A DNA stretch of 16,075 nucleotides from contig JACDCN010000017.1 in the NCBI GenBank assembly GCA_013817555.1, positions 1 to 16,075 of the forward strand, given 5' to 3'. The notes beneath the pieces were generated by a model that worked only from the letters and a program-made list of their open reading frames with translations, was not told where the DNA came from and ran no database searches. The stretch comes from Actinomycetota bacterium (GTDB lineage: Bacteria; Actinomycetota; Thermoleophilia; Gaiellales; Gaiellaceae). Shown in pieces: positions 12,362 to 16,075 of the stretch (its first letter is position 1; each line of letters opens with the position of its first letter). The position numbers were made by a program, and so were the translations under genes.

Positions 12362-13498
12362 CTAACGTCGAGTGCAGCCGGCGCCGTAGGGCGTGCCCTT
12401 GGGCGGCGCCAGCGGAGCCGTGCGGCGCACGAACATCGAGATCACGGCCACGTTGTCCTCGGACCCGAGCAGGACCGACTCGCCGCCGAAGGACGACGGA
12501 TCTCCGCCGAGCCGGCAGTGGAGTGACCTGCTCGAGTCCGCGCGGAACCGGACCCAGGCGAGCTGGGCGAGTTCCCAGGCCGACAGATCGGTGACGAGCG
12601 GCGCGGCCAGCGAGTCGCCGATGAACGGAAGCCGGACGAACGTCCCAGGACCGGCGATTTTGTCGCCGACGGCATCTGCGACTGCCTGCTGGCGGCTGCC
12701 ACGGGTCAGGTCGTTGTCTGCCGCGTTGTTTTGGTTGGTACGAATCCGTGCGTAGACGAGTGCCCGCCTGCCGTCCAAGTGCTGCGTCCCTTTCGCGAAG
12801 CGCCAACCCGCCCATTCGCGGCAGCGCGCCGGCTTGTATGGGCAGTCGAACTTGTTCGAAAGGATCGGCTTCGGCACGTTCACATCGACCCCGCCGAGTG
12901 CGTCGATGAGCTCGCGAAAGCCGTCGAAGTCGAAGACGGCGACGTGATGAATCGAGAGCCCGGTTAGCCCGCGCACCGTCGCGAGCGTGAGCGCCGGCCC
13001 GCCGATCTGGTTCGCCGCATTGATTCTGCCCGAGCCATAACCGGGGATGTCGACACGCAGGTCTCGCGGGATGGACAGGTAGGAGAGCCGGTGCTTTCCG
13101 GGATCCGTGCGCAGGAGCAGGAGCGAGTCCGAGCGCCGCGCGTCGCCGCGGCCGGGAGCCTTGCCCCCATCCGTTCCGATGACAAGGATCGTGGCCGGGT
13201 CGGAGAGGAGTGATCCGTCATGTTCGGCCAGCCGAGCTTCCGCGCGGCGTGGAAGACGCTGGTTGGCCTCGTCGATCCCGCTTGCGAAGGACAGGTAGCC
13301 GAGCACTCCCCAGACGACGCTGAGCGCGAGCAGGCCCACGATGCCCAGAACGATCCAGAGACCCCATCGCCGGCGACGGGGTGGCTTCTCCTGCCCGCGC
13401 GCAGGTTCGGCAGCCGCTCGTCGGCCCTTGTCGAGAGGGACTCTGCCCTTGACGCGGCCACCGCGGTACCGTCGGTAGGGCTTTTCTCCCTCGGCCAT
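12362..13498 (-). CDS. LytR-CpsA-Psr (LCP) family cell-wall glycopolymer ligase
   Basis: This 378-residue protein has a basic cytosolic N-terminus (1-44), one membrane helix (about 45-69, WGLWIVLGIVGLLALSVVWG) and an extracellular LCP domain. Typical LCP blocks occur in order: TILVIGTDGG, RRSDSLLLLRTD, LSYLSIPRDLRVDIPG, GRINAANQIGGP, FDFDGFRELIDALGGVDV, GTQHLDGRRALVYARIRT and LTRGSRQQ. LCP enzymes move polymers such as arabinogalactan or teichoic acid from lipid carriers onto peptidoglycan; the Asp and Arg residues in the RSDS and PRDL blocks bind Mg2+ and pyrophosphate. The paired cysteines in FDCPYKPARC may form a disulfide. The start ATG 13498 lies on the far side of a shared divergent promoter from the ROK gene. 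The particular polymer cannot be named. Confidence 0.92.
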   Translation of the reverse strand: MAEGEKPYRRYRGGRVKGRVPLDKGRRAAAEPARGQEKPPRRRRWGLWIVLGIVGLLALSVVWGVLGYLSFASGIDEANQRLPRRAEARLAEHDGSLLSDPATILVIGTDGGKAPGRGDARRSDSLLLLRTDPGKHRLSYLSIPRDLRVDIPGYGSGRINAANQIGGPALTLATVRGLTGLSIHHVAVFDFDGFRELIDALGGVDVNVPKPILSNKFDCPYKPARCREWAGWRFAKGTQHLDGRRALVYARIRTNQNNAADNDLTRGSRQQAVADAVGDKIAGPGTFVRLPFIGDSLAAPLVTDLSAWELAQLAWVRFRADSSRSLHCRLGGDPSSFGGESVLLGSEDNVAVISMFVRRTAPLAPPKGTPYGAGCTRR

Positions 13499-13507
13499 CC
13501 GGGGCGC

Positions 13508-13514
13508 TATGGTA
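13508..13514. promoter_or_regulatory. Overlapping divergent -10 elements between the LCP and ROK genes
   Basis: TATGGTA contains TATGGT on the plus strand (13508-13513) and TACCAT on the minus strand (13514-13509). The plus element predicts a start near 13520, five bases before GTG 13525. The minus element predicts a start near 13502, four bases before ATG 13498. The entire gap is 26 bases. Neither gene has a Shine-Dalgarno sequence. The design repeats that at 11811-11820. Confidence 0.5.
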
Positions 13515-13524
13515 GCCCGCGGCC

Positions 13525-14430
13525 GTGGCCACTCCCCTCGTCATCGGAGTCGACGTTGGCGGGACGAAGATCCGCTCCGGCGTCGTCGACCGGGAGGGAG
13601 CGATCCATACGCGATATGAGGCCGGGAGCCCCGGGACCTCGGAGGAAGACGTGCTGCGGGCGCTCGACGGCGCGGTCGAGGAGGTCCTCGAGGAGACGAT
13701 AGGGGCGATCGGGTTCGGCGTTCCGGCGAACCTCGATCGCCGCACGGGACGCGTCCTCCGCGCGACCAACCTGCCGTTCGACGACTTCGATCTCGCCGGG
13801 CACGCGCGCGAGCGCTTCGGCCTTCCCGTCGGCGTTGAGAACGACGCGAACGCGGCGACGTTGGCCGAGTGGAAGCTCGGCGCGGGGCGGGGAACCTCGA
13901 ACCTCGTTCTGCTCACGCTCGGGACCGGCGTCGGCGGCGGCATGATCCTCGACGACCGCATGTATCGGGGGTGGGCCGAGATCGGGCACATGGTCGTCTC
14001 GGCGAACGGGCCCCCTTGTCAGGGCAACTGTCATGGCCACGGGCATGTGGAGGCGCTGTGCTCCGGGACGGCGGCAGACCGCGCGGCGCAGGAGCTCTGG
14101 GGGCCGGATGCGGACGCGCGAATGCTGGTCGAGCGAGCTCGGGAGGGGGACGGTGCGGCGCGAGCTCGTCTGGCCGAGATCGGCAGGTTTCTCGGGGCTG
14201 CGATCGGTTCCCTCGCGAATCTCTTCGATCCGGAGTTCGTCCTCATCGGTGGGGGCTTCGGCGAGGCGGCGGGCGAGCTCGTTCTCGGACCCGCACGAGA
14301 GGCGGCTCGCCGGGAGGCGCTCGCACCCGCCGATGCGACGATCCGAGTGCTTCCCGCCGAGCTCGGGGGCGACGCGGGCCTGGTCGGAGCCGGGCTGATC
14401 GGCTTCGAGGCTCTCGACGGAGCCCGGTAG
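13525..14430 (+). CDS. ROK-family sugar kinase (glucokinase-like)
   Basis: This 301-residue kinase has the ROK layout: ATP-phosphate loop VDVGGTKI (9-16), VENDANAATLAEW with catalytic D107, LGTGVGGGMI, then EIGHM (H155) and the zinc-site region. Zinc ligands in ROK kinases are a His plus three Cys; here C165 and C169 are kept, but the third Cys position reads H174 in HGHGHVE (E176 retained). FVLIGGGFGEA near the C-terminus completes the nucleotide site. The enzyme probably phosphorylates glucose or a similar hexose in the cytosol. No HTH is present, so it is not a ROK repressor. The start is GTG 13525, 12 bases after the divergent -10. rsmI follows 10 bases after its stop, suggesting co-transcription. 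Confidence 0.88.
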   Translation: MATPLVIGVDVGGTKIRSGVVDREGAIHTRYEAGSPGTSEEDVLRALDGAVEEVLEETIGAIGFGVPANLDRRTGRVLRATNLPFDDFDLAGHARERFGLPVGVENDANAATLAEWKLGAGRGTSNLVLLTLGTGVGGGMILDDRMYRGWAEIGHMVVSANGPPCQGNCHGHGHVEALCSGTAADRAAQELWGPDADARMLVERAREGDGAARARLAEIGRFLGAAIGSLANLFDPEFVLIGGGFGEAAGELVLGPAREAARREALAPADATIRVLPAELGGDAGLVGAGLIGFEALDGAR

Positions 14431-14440
14431 GCGACGCTCC

Positions 14441-15259
14441 GTGCCGCTAGCGGTCTGCGCCACCCCGATCGGGAATCTCGACGACATCACGCTCCGCGTG
14501 CTCGCGGAGTTGCGTGAGGCCGATCTCGTTCTCTGCGAGGACACCCGGCACACGCGCGTTCTGCTCCGGCGACACGGGATCGAGGCGCGGGTTCTCAGCT
14601 ACCACCGGCACAACGAGGCGGCGCGGACGGACGAGATCGTCACCCGACTGAAGCGTGGAGAACGAGTCGCACTCGTGTCCGATGCGGGTCTCCCAGGCGT
14701 CAACGACCCTGGGGCACGGCTCGTGGCGGCGGCCGTGGCGACGGCGATACCCGTCACGGTGCTGCCAGGGCCGTCCGCCGTCGAGACCGCCGTCGTTGCG
14801 AGCGGACTTGTGACGGGTCGCTATCAGTTCCTCGGATACCTGCCGCGGCGCGCTCGAGAGCTTCAGGTGCTCGCCGAGGAGGTCGCCCACTGGCCGCACG
14901 CGATCGTCGCGTTCGAGTCGCCCCGTCGGCTGCCGGCGTCACTGGCGGCGCTCGCTCGGCGGATGCCCACGCGCCCGTCGGCCGTGTGCCGAGAGCTGAC
15001 GAAGCGCTTCGAGGAGGTAGTGCGGGGGACGCTGAGTGAGCTCGCCGACCGCTTCGGCGAGCCGCCCAAGGGCGAGGTCACGATCGTTCTCGGGGAGGTT
15101 GCCGACCGGCGCCCGGACGGAGCAGCGGGGATCGACGACGGCGCCCTGACAGCGGTTGCCGAGCTCGTCGTGGCCGGAATCCCGCGGCGACAAGCGGTCG
15201 ATCTCGTCGCGCGCCTCACCGGAGCACCGCGGAACGCCCTCTACCGCTCCTCTCTGTAA
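14441..15259 (+). CDS. rsmI: 16S rRNA (cytidine-1402-2'-O)-methyltransferase RsmI
   Basis: This 272-residue protein has the RsmI signature set: ATPIGNLDDIT (7-17), LCEDTRHTRVLL (31-42), LVSDAGLPGVNDPG (78-91), VLPGPSA (107-113), FESPRR and CRELTKRFEEVVRG. It uses S-adenosylmethionine to methylate the 2'-OH of C1402 in the 16S rRNA decoding site. The C-terminal RRQAVDLVARLTGAPRNALY is the small helical domain of the family. Length is close to the usual 280-290. The start is GTG 14441, the only start giving the conserved N-terminus; the site before it (TAGGCGACGCTCC) is a poor Shine-Dalgarno sequence. It lies 10 bases after the ROK gene and precedes a separate promoter for the M23 gene. Confidence 0.96.
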   Translation: MPLAVCATPIGNLDDITLRVLAELREADLVLCEDTRHTRVLLRRHGIEARVLSYHRHNEAARTDEIVTRLKRGERVALVSDAGLPGVNDPGARLVAAAVATAIPVTVLPGPSAVETAVVASGLVTGRYQFLGYLPRRARELQVLAEEVAHWPHAIVAFESPRRLPASLAALARRMPTRPSAVCRELTKRFEEVVRGTLSELADRFGEPPKGEVTIVLGEVADRRPDGAAGIDDGALTAVAELVVAGIPRRQAVDLVARLTGAPRNALYRSSL

Positions 15260-15276
15260 CAACTCTGTCAATTGCG

Positions 15277-15305
15277 TTGTCCCTCTCCGAGGGAGCCGCT
15301 ACTCT
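15277..15305 (+). promoter_or_regulatory. Promoter of the M23-type gene (TTGTCC - 17 bases - TACTCT), leaderless
   Basis: TTGTCC (15277-15282) and TACTCT (15300-15305) are a -35/-10 pair with the optimal 17-base spacer. The -10 ends six bases before GTG 15312, so the predicted transcript starts on the start codon itself. No Shine-Dalgarno sequence is present. It is the best-formed promoter in the window and supports a start that a simple ORF scan would miss. Confidence 0.65.
15280..15294 (+). promoter_or_regulatory. Inverted repeat overlapping the -35 region
   Basis: TCCCTC (15280-15285) and GAGGGA (15289-15294) are exact inverted repeats around TCC. They overlap the -35 hexamer and the spacer of the M23 promoter. 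This could be a repressor site, or part of an rsmI 3' hairpin without a U-tract. No binding protein can be named. Confidence 0.25.
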
Positions 15306-15311
15306 CGACTG

Positions 15312-16075
15312 GTGTTTGCTTTTCGGGCAACGAAAACGCTTACGATCGTCTTGTCAGCGACCGCGTGGACGCTCACCACCGCGTCGGGCGCCCAAGCTTG
15401 GGCCTGGCCGGCGGACGGCGACGTCCTCCGTGAGTTCTCGCTCGGCGACAACCCCTATGCGGGCGGACAGCACCGAGGTGTCGACGTCGCTCTCGGCGGC
15501 ACTCGAATGGTTCGTGCCCCCGTCTCCGGCAAGGTTGCATTCGCCGGGCAGGTTCCGACGAGCGGGCTCACGGTCACCATCCTCGCCGCGGATGGTCACA
15601 AGGTCTCGTTGACCCATCTCGGGCCGCTCCTTGTGAAGCGCGACGAACTTGTGGCGGAGGGCGGCTCGGTGGCCGAGGCGGGTCCGTCCGGCACCGTCGA
15701 GCACGAGGTTCCCTACGTCCACCTGGGGGTCAGGATCGGCGACGAAGGCACGTACGTGGATCCGCTGTCCCTGCTTCCGCCGCGGGCTGCCCCCATACCT
15801 CCCCCGGCGTCCGCGGCGCCGCCCGCACCAGCTCCGCCGCCTGCGACTCCGCCGCCGGCTCCCGAGCTGCCCACCGCGGAGGCGCCGCCGGTCACGGTCT
15901 CGGAGACAGCACTCGCTCCCATGCCTACTCCGATTGCGACTTCTGCTCCGGCTGGGGCTTCGGCTCCTGAGGAACCGCGGGTGCTCGCGGCGGTCGCCCC
16001 TGCCGACGGTCCTGAGGTGCGGAGTGGGCTGATTGCGGACATCGCTGCCGAGACCAGCTCTGCTCGCACGAAGGC
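15312..16075 (+). CDS. Secreted M23 (LytM-like) peptidase-family protein with Pro/Ala-rich tail, 3' end outside window
   Basis: From GTG 15312 the open frame runs to the window edge (254 codons). Residues 1-29 are a signal peptide with a basic start, a hydrophobic core (LTIVLSATAW) and an AQA cleavage site. The M23 fold follows: QHRGVDVALGG (H54, D58, zinc ligands), RAPVSGKVAFAG, VSLTHLGPL (H102), LVAEGGSVAEAG, VPYVHLGVRI (H137) and YVDPLSLLP. In LytM the last block is HxH, with the first His catalytic and the second a zinc ligand. Here the first is Y135, so the zinc site looks intact but one catalytic His is missing. After about residue 158 the chain is Pro/Ala-rich, likely a wall-spanning linker. 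It could cut peptidoglycan poorly, or act as a regulator or wall-binding protein. The start is supported by the leaderless promoter; nothing can be said of the missing C-terminus. Confidence 0.82.
   Translation, partial: MFAFRATKTLTIVLSATAWTLTTASGAQAWAWPADGDVLREFSLGDNPYAGGQHRGVDVALGGTRMVRAPVSGKVAFAGQVPTSGLTVTILAADGHKVSLTHLGPLLVKRDELVAEGGSVAEAGPSGTVEHEVPYVHLGVRIGDEGTYVDPLSLLPPRAAPIPPPASAAPPAPAPPPATPPPAPELPTAEAPPVTVSETALAPMPTPIATSAPAGASAPEEPRVLAAVAPADGPEVRSGLIADIAAETSSARTK

Noticed and set aside
13507..14553. 348-codon minus-strand open frame opposite the ROK gene
   Set aside because: The ROK motifs on the plus strand are unambiguous; the antisense translation has no coherent domain.
15790..15900. 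Repeat-like CCG/GCG-rich tract
   Set aside because: It is low-complexity coding sequence for Pro/Ala residues, without regular unit length, so it is not a tandem repeat or CRISPR array.
15649..16032. Arg-rich open frame at the window end
   Set aside because: It is an out-of-frame reading of the Pro/Ala-rich tail of the M23-type protein.
1..16075. Search by eye for tRNA, rRNA, insertion sequences, att sites, riboswitches and CRISPR arrays
   Set aside because: No cloverleaf, terminal inverted repeats with transposase, repeated spacers or known aptamer layout was seen; gaps between genes are all under about 90 bases.

Overview
This is a gene-dense, high-GC stretch from a bacterial chromosome, most likely an actinobacterium of the Thermoleophilia type (Gaiella/Solirubrobacter-like). 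The signs are strong G/C preference at third codon positions, eight GTG or TTG starts among sixteen visible starts, an F420-type (Ddn-like) oxidoreductase, a Thermoleophilia-style FmdB protein, and giant LuxR and adenylate-cyclase regulators with AAA and TPR domains. The taxonomic call is inference from protein style; no rRNA marker is present. No tRNA, rRNA, CRISPR, insertion sequence or phage gene was seen, and no gene-free stretch exceeds about 90 bases.

Layout. (1) 1-249: C-terminal end of ClpB. (2) 286-3123: giant LuxR-type ATPase regulator, followed by 3175-3597, a small secreted, membrane-anchored protein with degenerate repeats. (3) 3682-4125: Ddn-like deazaflavin-dependent oxidoreductase, after a strong hairpin terminator. 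(4) 4171-9053: apparent operon of a futalosine-hydrolase-like nucleosidase, a multi-pass membrane protein, a GYD-domain protein and a giant class III adenylate cyclase with AAA and TPR domains. (5) Minus strand 11803-9056: PfkB kinase (pseudouridine kinase candidate), pseudouridine-5'-phosphate glycosidase and an enolase-superfamily protein, tightly coupled. (6) 11827-12357: small membrane protein and FmdB zinc ribbon. (7) Minus strand 13498-12362: LytR-CpsA-Psr cell-wall ligase. (8) 13525-15259: ROK sugar kinase and RsmI rRNA methyltransferase. (9) 15312 to window end: secreted M23-type peptidase-like protein, truncated by the window edge.

How the parts work together. The psu genes form a clear pathway: pseudouridine is phosphorylated, then split to uracil and ribose 5-phosphate. 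An enolase-superfamily enzyme of unknown substrate is translationally coupled to it by a 4-base GTGA overlap. LCP and M23 proteins act on the cell wall. The LuxR and cyclase giants share an AAA/STAND plus TPR sensor layout with different outputs (DNA binding versus cAMP).

The most distinctive non-coding signal is promoter architecture. Seven or eight genes have a TANNNT -10 hexamer placed so that transcription would start 0-5 bases before the start codon, with no good Shine-Dalgarno sequence. At two divergent gene pairs the opposing -10 elements overlap inside a 7-10 base near-symmetric core. I found no wholly new multi-gene defence or mobile system. The best candidates for undescribed biology are the enolase-psu coupling, the repeat-stalk secreted protein and the overlapping leaderless divergent promoters.
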